Origin: Maritimibacter sp. | Lineage (GTDB): Bacteria; Pseudomonadota; Alphaproteobacteria; Rhodobacterales; Rhodobacteraceae | DNA: 64,000 nucleotides | Direction of reading: 5' to 3' | Assembly (NCBI GenBank): GCA_017792445.1 | Contig: CP051232.1 | Coordinates: forward strand, 558,001 to 622,000 | In this document: in pieces, positions 18,445-26,266 of the stretch | Layout of the letters: each line of letters opens with the position of its first letter | Numbering within the stretch: the stretch's first letter is position 1 | The notes under the pieces: model-generated | Told to the model about the DNA's origin: nothing | Database searches by the model: none | Seen by the model: the letters and a program-made list of their open reading frames with translations, nothing else | Program-made: the position numbers and the translations under genes

Positions 18445-19242
18445 TTAGCTCAGCGCGCCGTTGTACCAGTCGTGCATCTTGACCTCGGTCTCGGCCCCGG
18501 CATCCGCGACCATCTGTGCGAAGGCCTCCGGGTCCTGCGTGCCGCCGTCCTGCCCGCGGTAGTGATAGGGATAAACGTAGGTCGGCGCGAACTCTGCCAC
18601 GGCAGAGGCCGCCTGTTCGGCACCCATGGTGTAGGGCAGGTTCATGCAGACGAAAGCAAGGTCGATGCCGCTGAGCGCGCGCATCTCCGGCGTGCCTTCG
18701 GTATCGCCCGAGATGTAGATCGTCATGCCGTCGATCGACAGCACATAGCCGTTGTCGCGCCCTTCGGGGTGGAAGTTCATCCGTTCTTCGGTGGTGTTGT
18801 AGGCCGGAATCGCCTCGATCCCGACGCCCATCATCTCGGTCGACTCGCCGTTGGCGATGGACGAGGCGCGGGCTTTCAGGTCTTCCGGCAGCATGTCGAA
18901 AACCGCCGGGTTCGTCAGGATCGGCGCTTCGCCAGAGATCGCGGCCAACGTCTCGGCGTTGTAGTGGTCGCCGTGCTCGTGGGTGATCAGCACCATGTCG
19001 GGGGCCGGCATGTCGGCGTACATCGCCGGATCGCCGACCGTGTCGACATAGATCACACCCGCAGGCGTCTCGAGCACGACAGAGGCATGTTCCACCGGAT
19101 GCACCACGACCTCGCCGCCGTCGGTCGGGAAGGTGTTGCCGCCGTGGGCGGCAGCGTGTGCGTCGAACGGCAGGATGGTAATCACGCCGGCGCCGGCGGC
19201 GGCACCGGCAGCACTCATAAGGAAGGTCCGTCTTGTCGTCAT
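18445..19242 (-). CDS. Tat-exported metallo-beta-lactamase-fold hydrolase
   Basis: 265 residues. The N-terminus has a twin-arginine signal (TTRRTFLMSAAGAAAGAG, cleavage near AHA), so it is exported folded. The mature part is an MBL-fold enzyme of the UlaG-like group: VEHASVVLETPAGVIYVD, the metal motif H-x-E-H-x-D-H form in LITHEHGDHYN, a later SGDTEGTPEM and a C-terminal PYHYRG histidine. Substrate unknown. It lies on the opposite strand between choX and choW, splitting what is normally a choXWV operon; this may be a recent insertion or a functional partner in choline or phosphocholine use. Neither can be shown from sequence. Confidence 0.85.
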   Translation of the reverse strand: MTTRRTFLMSAAGAAAGAGVITILPFDAHAAAHGGNTFPTDGGEVVVHPVEHASVVLETPAGVIYVDTVGDPAMYADMPAPDMVLITHEHGDHYNAETLAAISGEAPILTNPAVFDMLPEDLKARASSIANGESTEMMGVGIEAIPAYNTTEERMNFHPEGRDNGYVLSIDGMTIYISGDTEGTPEMRALSGIDLAFVCMNLPYTMGAEQAASAVAEFAPTYVYPYHYRGQDGGTQDPEAFAQMVADAGAETEVKMHDWYNGALS

Positions 19243-19352
19243 CGTGTCCTACTCCCTGTTGTTGGTGGTGGACAGGTAGGGCGAGTGCGCGGCCTGTCCC
19301 TTTCCAAGAAAGCGACCTCACGCCATGGTGAACCCGAGATGGGGGAAATGAA

Positions 19353-20189
19353 ATGAACTGGCTGACCGAGTACAAGATACCCATCGGCGACTGGGCCGAG
19401 GCGCTGTTCGACTGGTTGCAGGCCGTCGGCGGCAACGTGTTCGACGCCATCGCGATCTGGATGGAAGACGTCGCAATCGAGTGGGTGCTGTACCTGCTTC
19501 AGACGCCTCCGCCCCTTTTGATCGTGGCGCTGTTCGTCGCCCTCACATGGGCGTTGCAGCGGAACTGGAAGGTCTGCCTGTTCGTGGGGCTGGGCTTTCT
19601 GTTCATCCTCAATCAGGGCTACTGGGAAGAGACGACCGAAAGCCTGACGCTGGTGCTGTTCGCCTGCGCGGTCTGCATGATCGTCGGCGTGCCCATCGGC
19701 ATCGCGGCGGCGCACCGGCCAAGGCTGTATGCAGCCATGCGGCCCGTGCTGGACCTGATGCAGACGCTGCCGACCTTCGTCTATCTGATCCCCGCCATCG
19801 TGTTGTTCGGCATCGGCATGGTCCCCGGCCTTTTCGCGACGGTGATTTTCGTACTGCCCGCACCGATCCGCCTGACGCATCTGGGCGTGTCCTCGACACC
19901 GACGCATCTGCTGGAAGCCGCGAAAGCCTTCGGCGCGACGGGACGGCAGGTGCTGTGGAAGGTGGAACTGCCCTATGCCTTTCCGCAGATCATGGCCGGG
20001 CTGAACCAGACCATCATGCTGTCGCTGTCGATGGTCGTCATCGCGGCTTTGGTCGGCGCCGACGGTCTTGGCGTACCGGTGGTGCGCGCCTTGAACCAGG
20101 TGAACACGTCGCTTGGCTTCGAGAGCGGCTTTATCATCGTGGTCGTGGCCATCATGCTTGACCGTATTCTTCGGGTGGACCGCAAATGA
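19353..20189 (+). CDS. choW: Choline ABC transporter, permease
   Basis: 278 residues with about six membrane segments of the ProW/OpuAB type. The binding-protein-dependent loop for contact with the ATPase is seen around EAAKAFGATGRQVLWKVELP. It starts at ATG 19353 after GGGGGAAA and ends with a four-base overlap with choV. Because the hydrolase gene separates it from choX, choWV must have their own promoter in 19243-19352 or be read through from choX. Confidence 0.93.
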   Translation: MNWLTEYKIPIGDWAEALFDWLQAVGGNVFDAIAIWMEDVAIEWVLYLLQTPPPLLIVALFVALTWALQRNWKVCLFVGLGFLFILNQGYWEETTESLTLVLFACAVCMIVGVPIGIAAAHRPRLYAAMRPVLDLMQTLPTFVYLIPAIVLFGIGMVPGLFATVIFVLPAPIRLTHLGVSSTPTHLLEAAKAFGATGRQVLWKVELPYAFPQIMAGLNQTIMLSLSMVVIAALVGADGLGVPVVRALNQVNTSLGFESGFIIVVVAIMLDRILRVDRK

Positions 20190-21211
20190 GCGCCGTGATT
20201 TTCGACAACGTCTCGATCGTGTTCGGCGACAACCCGGCCGACGCCCTCCCCTTGATGGATCAGGGCCAGACCCGGCCCGAGATCCAGGACGCGACCGGGC
20301 AGGTTCTGGGCGTTCACGATTGCTCGCTTGAAGTGGCCGAGGGCGAAATCCTTGTACTGATGGGGCTGTCCGGCTCTGGCAAGTCGACGCTTCTGCGCGC
20401 GGTGAACGGGCTGAACCCGGTGGCGCGGGGCGAAGTTCGTGTGACTTACGGCGACCGCGAGGTCAGCGTGACCCACGCCGGAGCCAAGCTGCTTCGCGAG
20501 CTGCGGCTGAAGCAGATCTCGATGGTGTTTCAGGCTTTCGGACTACTTCCATGGCGCACGGTTCGCGAGAACGTGGGTCTTGGGCTGGAACTGGGCGGCA
20601 TGTCCCGCGCCGAACGCGAGGGGCAGGTCGAGCGCCAGCTGGAACTGGTCGGCCTGTCCGACTGGGCCGACCGCAAGGTCGGAGAGCTTTCGGGCGGCAT
20701 GCAACAGCGCGTGGGCCTTGCCCGCGCCTTTGCGACCGAGGCGCCCGTGCTGCTGATGGACGAGCCGTTCTCGGCACTCGATCCGCTGATCCGCACGCGG
20801 TTGCAGGACGAGTTGCTGGAACTTCAGGCGCGGCTGAAGCGCACGATCATCTTCGTGAGCCACGATCTTGACGAGGCGTTCAAGATCGGCAACCGGATCG
20901 CGATCATGGAAGGCGGGCGGATCGTCCAGTGCGGCACCCCGCAAGAGATCTTCACCAGCCCGGCGAATGACTATGTCGCCGACTTCGTCGCCCACATGAA
21001 CCCGCTGGGTGTGCTGTGCGCCCGCGATGTGATGGTGCCGGCGCGCGAGGAACTGGAGGATCGCGTTCCGCCCGACACCGACATCCGCGAGGTCATGGCC
21101 CGCGTCGCGGCCAGCGGGCATCCCGTTGGCGTGACAGACCTGGACGGGCAGATCATCGGCCAGATCACCAGAGACTCGGTATTGTCAAAGCTTCTCGACC
21201 CGCGCGGCTAA
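20186..21211 (+). CDS. choV: Choline ABC transporter, ATP-binding protein
   Basis: 341 residues. Walker A GLSGSGKST (about residue 60), signature LSGGMQQRVGLARA and Walker B VLLMDEPFSALDP are intact, followed by the H-loop SHDLDEAF. The C-terminal 60 residues form a CBS-like extension (TDIREVMARVAASGHPVGVTDLDG), as in glycine betaine ATPases. It overlaps choW by four bases and is followed by a strong bidirectional terminator. Confidence 0.94.
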   Translation: MSAVIFDNVSIVFGDNPADALPLMDQGQTRPEIQDATGQVLGVHDCSLEVAEGEILVLMGLSGSGKSTLLRAVNGLNPVARGEVRVTYGDREVSVTHAGAKLLRELRLKQISMVFQAFGLLPWRTVRENVGLGLELGGMSRAEREGQVERQLELVGLSDWADRKVGELSGGMQQRVGLARAFATEAPVLLMDEPFSALDPLIRTRLQDELLELQARLKRTIIFVSHDLDEAFKIGNRIAIMEGGRIVQCGTPQEIFTSPANDYVADFVAHMNPLGVLCARDVMVPAREELEDRVPPDTDIREVMARVAASGHPVGVTDLDGQIIGQITRDSVLSKLLDPRG

Positions 21212-21237
21212 GACACGCCGCACGGGCCCGAAAAAGG

Positions 21238-21273
21238 AAAACCGCCCTGCCGAGGTCTCGGCAGGGCGGTTTT
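21238..21273. terminator. Bidirectional intrinsic terminator
   Basis: AAAA, a 13-base stem CCGCCCTGCCGAG / CTCGGCAGGGCGG, then TTTT. It ends choV on the plus strand and the first Hint-domain gene on the minus strand. Confidence 0.92.
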
Positions 21274-21295
21274 CTTTGCTTGTCGTTCGCTTGGA

Positions 21296-22321
21296 TCAGG
21301 CGGCGGTGGCAGCCAGAAGGCGGCGCGAGGTAATCCGCGGCAGGTCCATCTCCGGCACGATGCGCGACATGCGGGTGTCCGCGTTGTCGAAAGCCATTTC
21401 CTGCGACTGTTCCAGATAGGTCTCGGCCGGCACGCCCTCTGCCAGGATCAGCTCATGGGCTTCGGTCTCGACGTGGAAGTAGGTGAAGGGTTCCGACTGT
21501 TTGACCTGACGGATGGTGGTGCCGTTCACCAGGGCCGCCGCATCGACCAGTGCGCCGTCGACCGCAATGCCGTGCTTCGGGCTGACCAGCAGGTCGCGTT
21601 CCGGCAGGCCGTTGCCAAGCGCGCCGGCCGCGATGCGGACCGGGCTGACGTCAAGCGGCGCGTGCATCGCCGGATCAACAGTGCGCTGGCCGACCCAGCG
21701 CACGCGGGTCTCGCCGCCATCGGCGCGGCGCAGCGTGTCACCCGGCTTCAGGTCTTCGACGCTGGTGAAACCGTCGACCGTCGCGATGCGCGTGCCTTCA
21801 AGGTAGCAGACCATCGCGTTGACCGACATCTGCGTGAATGTCTGCGAGGTATCTGTACCCGTGGCGGACAAGGTGAAGACGATGCCGGTGAATTCTCCGA
21901 CCGCCGTCAGCGTCGCCGTGCTGTTAGTGACCGTGCGGACGACAGTTCCGATCCCGTCGCGGCTGTCCGTGAAAGACACGCGAACCATGCCAGCTGCGGC
22001 ATAGTCGAGCGCTCGGAGGGTGACGGGGTTCAAAGCCGTGCCCGACATGACGTTGTTCGCCGGGTTCGCCGTGCTTTCCAGGGTCAGGCGAACGACATCT
22101 GGGAACACGGTGTTGGTGGAGTCCGCAAAGAACAGCGCCGGCGGACCGAAACCGGTTTCGTCCTGGCCGAGCGTGAAGAAGAGGTTCCCCTCGCCGGATT
22201 CGAAGGTCAGGGTAAATTTGATACCATCCGCGATGTGTTCAGCCGGAGCATCGCCGGTCGTAAAGACCGTCGAATAACCTGGCTGCGTGGGATTGGTCGT
22301 TCGAAAATCGAAAACCGGCAA
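21296..22321 (-). CDS. Hint-domain protein, paralogue 1
   Basis: 341 residues from a TTG start at 22321. The start is chosen because a perfect AGGAGG lies seven bases upstream, and because the two neighbouring paralogues begin the same way at LP-x-FDF. An upstream GTG at 22348 has no such site. The N-terminal 170 residues are a beta-rich domain. The Hint module begins at CYLEGTRIATVDGFTSVEDL, with the nucleophile-position Cys, a VSPKHGIAVDG block carrying the conserved His, and VETEAHELILAEGVPAETYL near the end. The C-terminal tail MSRIVPEMDLPRITSRRLL is shared by all three paralogues. No N-terminal signal peptide; if exported, a type I route is likely. Function unknown. Confidence 0.85.
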   Translation of the reverse strand: MPVFDFRTTNPTQPGYSTVFTTGDAPAEHIADGIKFTLTFESGEGNLFFTLGQDETGFGPPALFFADSTNTVFPDVVRLTLESTANPANNVMSGTALNPVTLRALDYAAAGMVRVSFTDSRDGIGTVVRTVTNSTATLTAVGEFTGIVFTLSATGTDTSQTFTQMSVNAMVCYLEGTRIATVDGFTSVEDLKPGDTLRRADGGETRVRWVGQRTVDPAMHAPLDVSPVRIAAGALGNGLPERDLLVSPKHGIAVDGALVDAAALVNGTTIRQVKQSEPFTYFHVETEAHELILAEGVPAETYLEQSQEMAFDNADTRMSRIVPEMDLPRITSRRLLAATAA

Positions 22322-22482
22322 TGCGTATCCTCCTGAGGTCTGATGCACTCATGTGGTGGTTGTCGAAAACTGAGCCACCAAATGCAGATACGTATGACTT
22401 AACGTTAGGCAGTTAACCGGTTCAATTAAAAATTGATGCCGAAATGGAAATAATTGCCTTCGTAACGACCTGCTCCATTAGA

Positions 22483-22515
22483 AAAGGCCCGCTGCAGTCC
22501 GTGCAGCGGGCCTTT
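22483..22515 (-). terminator. Intrinsic terminator of Hint paralogue 2
   Basis: AAAGGCCCGCTGCA / TGCAGCGGGCCTTT, a perfect 14-base stem with a five-base loop, lies 27 bases beyond the stop at 22543. Read on the minus strand it is followed by TTTTCTAA. Confidence 0.88.
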
Positions 22516-22542
22516 AAGATTTGGTCGACGCGCCCTTTAGTG

Positions 22543-23580
22543 TCAGGCGGCGGTCGCCTCTGCAAGGCGGCGCGAGGTCACGCGCGGCAGGTCCATCTCC
22601 GGCACGATGCGCGACATCCGCGAGTCGGCGTTGTCGAAGGCAACATCCGAGCGTTGCTCGAGATAGGTCTCGGCGGCAACGCCTTCGGCCACGATCAGTT
22701 CGTGCGCGTCGGTTTCCACGTGGTAGTAGGCAAACGGCTCGGTGCGCTTTTCGCGGCGGACGGTCGTGCCGTTCAGCAGCGCGCCCGCGTTGACCAGTTT
22801 GCCGTCCAGCGCGATGGCGTGCTCTGCCGAGACCAGCAGGTCGCGTTCCGGCAGCCCCTGCCCCAGCGCACCTTTCGAGATGCGGACGGGCGAGACGCGG
22901 GCCGGATCGGAAACCGACGGATCGACCATGGTCTGACCCAGCCAGCGGATCGCGACAGTGCGGCCGTCGGCGGTCAGGACCTCGTCGCCTTCGGCCAAAT
23001 CCTCGACAGCGCGCTGGCCGGTCGGGGTCGCAATACGGGTTCCCTCGCAGAAACACTCGAGGCTGTTGACGAACAGCGAGTTCATCATCTGCGAGTTGTC
23101 GCTGCCGGATGTCAGGCTGGAGGTGAAGGTAATGCCGGTAAAGGTGCCCACCGCAGTCAGAAGCTGGTTGCCGGTATAGGTCGTGTAAGAGACGGTGCCG
23201 GTGCCGTTGATCGAGTCCGTAAACGCGATATCGAAAGAGCCGTTCTTGTAGTTGGATGTCATCTGAAGCGCGACAGGGTTCAGCGCAGTCCCGGTGAAGG
23301 TCTTGTTGGCCGGGTTCGCCGTGCTTTCCAGGGTCAGACGAATGACGTCCGGAATGGTGTCCGGTGCGCTATCAAAGCCGACGGAGTCGGCGATATAGAA
23401 GGGGCCGGGGCCACCGAAGACGGGACCGCCCATATCAACGAAGATCTCACCCTGGTTGGCGGCGTTCGTGAACGACACGGTGAATTTCACGCCATCAGCG
23501 GTGTAGGTGAAATTGGATCCCGACGTGAATGCGGTGGAAAACGTCGGGGTCGCCGTCGTCTGGAAATCAAAAAGCGGCAA
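22543..23580 (-). CDS. Hint-domain protein, paralogue 2
   Basis: 345 residues, TTG start at 23580 after AGGAG, N-terminus LPLFDFQTTATPTF. The Hint module starts CFCEGTRIATPTGQRAVEDL and continues GDEVLTADGRTVAIRWLGQ, VSAEHAIALDG and VETDAHELIVAEGVAAETYL. The C-terminal half is nearly the same as paralogue 3, while the N-terminal beta domains differ strongly, keeping only short matches such as DGVKFTVSF and LTLESTANPANKTFTGTALN. It has its own terminator, so it is transcribed singly. Function unknown. Confidence 0.85.
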   Translation of the reverse strand: MPLFDFQTTATPTFSTAFTSGSNFTYTADGVKFTVSFTNAANQGEIFVDMGGPVFGGPGPFYIADSVGFDSAPDTIPDVIRLTLESTANPANKTFTGTALNPVALQMTSNYKNGSFDIAFTDSINGTGTVSYTTYTGNQLLTAVGTFTGITFTSSLTSGSDNSQMMNSLFVNSLECFCEGTRIATPTGQRAVEDLAEGDEVLTADGRTVAIRWLGQTMVDPSVSDPARVSPVRISKGALGQGLPERDLLVSAEHAIALDGKLVNAGALLNGTTVRREKRTEPFAYYHVETDAHELIVAEGVAAETYLEQRSDVAFDNADSRMSRIVPEMDLPRVTSRRLAEATAA

Positions 23581-23721
23581 TTTGGGACTCCTGTTCCTGC
23601 TATCCGCTCTCGCCCGTTCTGACGCGGGGGAACGTGTTTTTGTGTGAGACAGGAATCCCGTTAAATGTTGTTGCGGTCAAGGAAAACTAACGCCGCAAAC
23701 CGTGTTATCCCATGGAAATCT

Positions 23722-23751
23722 ACCACAGGGCGCACTTGGACGCCCTGTGGT
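23722..23751 (-). terminator. Hairpin after Hint paralogue 3
   Basis: ACCACAGGGCG / CGCCCTGTGGT, an 11-base stem with an eight-base loop, 10 bases beyond the stop at 23761. The T content after the stem on the minus strand is weak. Confidence 0.7.
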
Positions 23752-23760
23752 GTGGGTTTG

Positions 23761-24768
23761 TCAGGCGGCCCGTGCGGCCATGAGACGCCGCGACGTCACA
23801 CGCGGCAGGTCCATTTCCGGCACGATACGCGACAGGCGGGTGCCGGCGTTGTCAAAGGCAATGTCGGACCGCTGTTCCAGATAGGTCTCGACCGCCACGC
23901 CTTCGGCCAGAATCAGCTCGTGGGCGTCGGTCTCGACGTGGAAGTAGGCGAAGGGCTCGGTGCGCTTTTCACGGCGGATGGTGGTGCCGTTCAGCAGCGC
24001 GCCCGCGTTCACCAGCTTGCCGTCCAGCGCGATGGCGTGCTCTGCCGAGACCAGAAGATCGCGTTCCGGCAGCCCCTGCCCCAGCGCACCCTGCGCAATG
24101 CGCACCGGCGAAACCAGCGCCGGGTTGGCAAGCGACGGCTCGACAACGGTCTGGCCAAGCCAGCGGATCGCTACGGTGCGGCCATCGGCGGTCAGGATCT
24201 CGTCGCCTGCCGAAAGCGCCTCGACCGCGCGTGCGCCGGAGGGCGTGGCGATGAGGGTACCCTCGCAGAAGCATTCAAGGCTGTTCATCGACACCGACAG
24301 GATGGTTGCGGCAGTGTCAGCTGCCGACGAGGTGAAGACGATGCCCGTGAAGGAACCGACAGCGGTCACCAGTTCGTTCGGTGTCACCGTGCTGTCGACG
24401 ACCGTGGCCGTGCCGTTGATCGAGTCGGTGAAGCTGACCTTGAAGCTACCGCGCTCGGCCCAGTCGTCCATTTGCACGGCGACGGGGTTCAGAGCGGTGC
24501 CGACCATCAGGTTGTTGCCGGGGTTCGCGGTGCTTTGCAAGGTCAGGCGGAAGATATCCGGGCCGTTGCCAGAGTTGGCAAGGTAAAGGTGCGGCGTTGC
24601 GCTGTCCGTTCTATCGCCACCCATTGCCACCCAGAACTGGTCATCGGGCGAGGTAATGGAAATCGTGAACTGGATCCCGTCAGCGGTGTGGGTGACGCTG
24701 GTATCACTATTGCTGCCCGAGGCAGTGGTCACACTCACGCCGGTTTCGAAGAAATCAAAGGTAGGCAA
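23761..24768 (-). CDS. Hint-domain protein, paralogue 3
   Basis: 335 residues, TTG start at 24768 with AGGAG upstream, N-terminus LPTFDFFETGVSVTTASG. Hint blocks: CFCEGTLIATPSGARAVEAL, GDEILTADGRTVAIRWLGQ, VSAEHAIALDGKLVNAGALL, VETDAHELILAEGVAVETYL. The tail is SRIVPEMDLPRVTSRRLMAA. The three genes form a tandem array on one strand, each with its own hairpin; paralogues 2 and 3 share the Hint half almost completely, suggesting recent duplication or gene conversion. Function unknown. Confidence 0.85.
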   Translation of the reverse strand: MPTFDFFETGVSVTTASGSNSDTSVTHTADGIQFTISITSPDDQFWVAMGGDRTDSATPHLYLANSGNGPDIFRLTLQSTANPGNNLMVGTALNPVAVQMDDWAERGSFKVSFTDSINGTATVVDSTVTPNELVTAVGSFTGIVFTSSAADTAATILSVSMNSLECFCEGTLIATPSGARAVEALSAGDEILTADGRTVAIRWLGQTVVEPSLANPALVSPVRIAQGALGQGLPERDLLVSAEHAIALDGKLVNAGALLNGTTIRREKRTEPFAYFHVETDAHELILAEGVAVETYLEQRSDIAFDNAGTRLSRIVPEMDLPRVTSRRLMAARAA

Positions 24769-25065
24769 TTCGCTCTCTCCTGGTCAGAGGCAGGCGAGAT
24801 GCTGGATACCGAGAGACAAGGCCGCACACCAAGCCCGACCGCGCGCAAAATCCACGCAGCAGAACAAGCCGGACGGCGCGTTGTCACGCCGCCACTCAGC
24901 CACTCCCGATACCGTTAACTCACCCTGGATTGGACTACGGGATCGGCACGGGCCGCCCCACGGCAACTACGTATCTCTATCTCCGCGAATCCGTCAACAT
25001 GTTGTTCGCGCCGCATGAAAGCGCCGCACATGTCGTGGAATCGTGCGACCGGGATGCCACAGTTG

Positions 25066-26262
25066 TCAGCGCAGTTTGCGATAGCTTGTGGTCCGCCCCC
25101 GCCGCACGTCCGTCAGGTCCAGTCGCCCGGGTTCTGCGCGGTCGATGCTGTAGCAGGTGCGCCTGTTGTTCTCGGCGTTGATCTGCACAAGGAACGGTCC
25201 CTCTCCGGTCGCGCCATCGCATTGTTTGGCGATCCGCATGAAACGGCTGCCAGAGTAATCGCCGTTCTGACGGAAGTGGATTTCGGAACCGTCGACCGTC
25301 ATCTCCCAGCGCTGGTCGCTGCTGTCGATCCAGTCGCCCTGCAACGTGGCGCGCAGACGCGAGTCCGCATCCTCGCCGGGCCGAGGCTCTACCCCGCGGA
25401 CGACGATGGCGGCGATATTGCCGTGCGTCTCGACCATGTCGCCCTTCAGATAGACCGGCATGTTCACCGCCAGTTCCTCGAGCGCATACATCAGCGCTTC
25501 GGGCGTCGGCCCGCGATAGAAGACACGCATCTTCCAGTCGCCGGCGTGGAACGAACACATCTCGCGGCCCTCGGCCAACTCGCAGCCCTGAAACAACGCA
25601 AGCGTCTCGAAGCCCTTGCCGTGGTTGCCGGCGGGGATGTCGGTTGTCAGATCCTCCGGCGACACGGTCATCGGCACGTCCTCGGGGACGATCGTGGTGT
25701 CCTGCACCGTCTCGGTGACCGGAGCGCCGCCTCCGGGTCCGCCGGGACCGGATGAACTGTCGTTGACGCCCTCGTTCACCTCGGCGGTGGGCGGGGCACT
25801 TTCATCCTCGATCTTCGGCGCGATCTTGTCGGTGCTGGTCGGATTGCCGCCAGAGTTCACCAGCGTCAGCGTAAAGTCGCGCGCCCGCTCGCCGGTGTCG
25901 ATCTCGCGCATCGAAAGGGTCTCATAGCCCCGCTGTTCGCAGTCTGTGTCGCCTTCGATGGTGAAGATCTCGTTCGAAGCGCAGAATTGATAATCCTGCC
26001 CCTCGAAGTCGTCGTTCGCGGACTCGGCATAGTAATAATAGTAGCGCCGGGTCAGCGCGCCTCCGAGCACGACGGCGCAATCGCCGGCCTCGATGTTCCA
26101 CCACCCCTCGGACACCCAGTCGCTATCGCCCTTGAAACCGATCGCGACGGTCTGCAACGCGTCGGTGTCGTTGCAGATCTCCAAAGACGCCTGCGCGCCG
26201 GTTGCGAGGGCGACCCACAGGCCGCCCGCGCTTAGAAGTGACAGAATGCGGGTTTGACGCAT
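25066..26262 (-). CDS. Exported DUF1036 protein with added C-terminal domain
   Basis: 398 residues. A signal peptide ends at GAQAS. A single DUF1036 domain follows (residues about 26-135): LEICNDTDALQTVAIGFKGD, WVSEGWWNIEAGDC, RRYYYYYAES, and paired cysteines including CASNEIF and TDCEQRGYET. Then a Pro/Gly/Ser-rich linker (SSSGPGGPGGG) and a C-terminal domain of about 180 residues containing EMCSFHAGDWKMRVFYRG and WEMTVDGSEIHFRQNGDYSG; the latter looks like a small lipocalin-like or beta-barrel unit. It starts four bases after the stop of the three-copy DUF1036 gene, so the two form an operon. Role unknown; periplasmic or surface location expected. Confidence 0.8.
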   Translation of the reverse strand: MRQTRILSLLSAGGLWVALATGAQASLEICNDTDALQTVAIGFKGDSDWVSEGWWNIEAGDCAVVLGGALTRRYYYYYAESANDDFEGQDYQFCASNEIFTIEGDTDCEQRGYETLSMREIDTGERARDFTLTLVNSGGNPTSTDKIAPKIEDESAPPTAEVNEGVNDSSSGPGGPGGGAPVTETVQDTTIVPEDVPMTVSPEDLTTDIPAGNHGKGFETLALFQGCELAEGREMCSFHAGDWKMRVFYRGPTPEALMYALEELAVNMPVYLKGDMVETHGNIAAIVVRGVEPRPGEDADSRLRATLQGDWIDSSDQRWEMTVDGSEIHFRQNGDYSGSRFMRIAKQCDGATGEGPFLVQINAENNRRTCYSIDRAEPGRLDLTDVRRGRTTSYRKLR

Positions 26263-26266
26263 GGCA

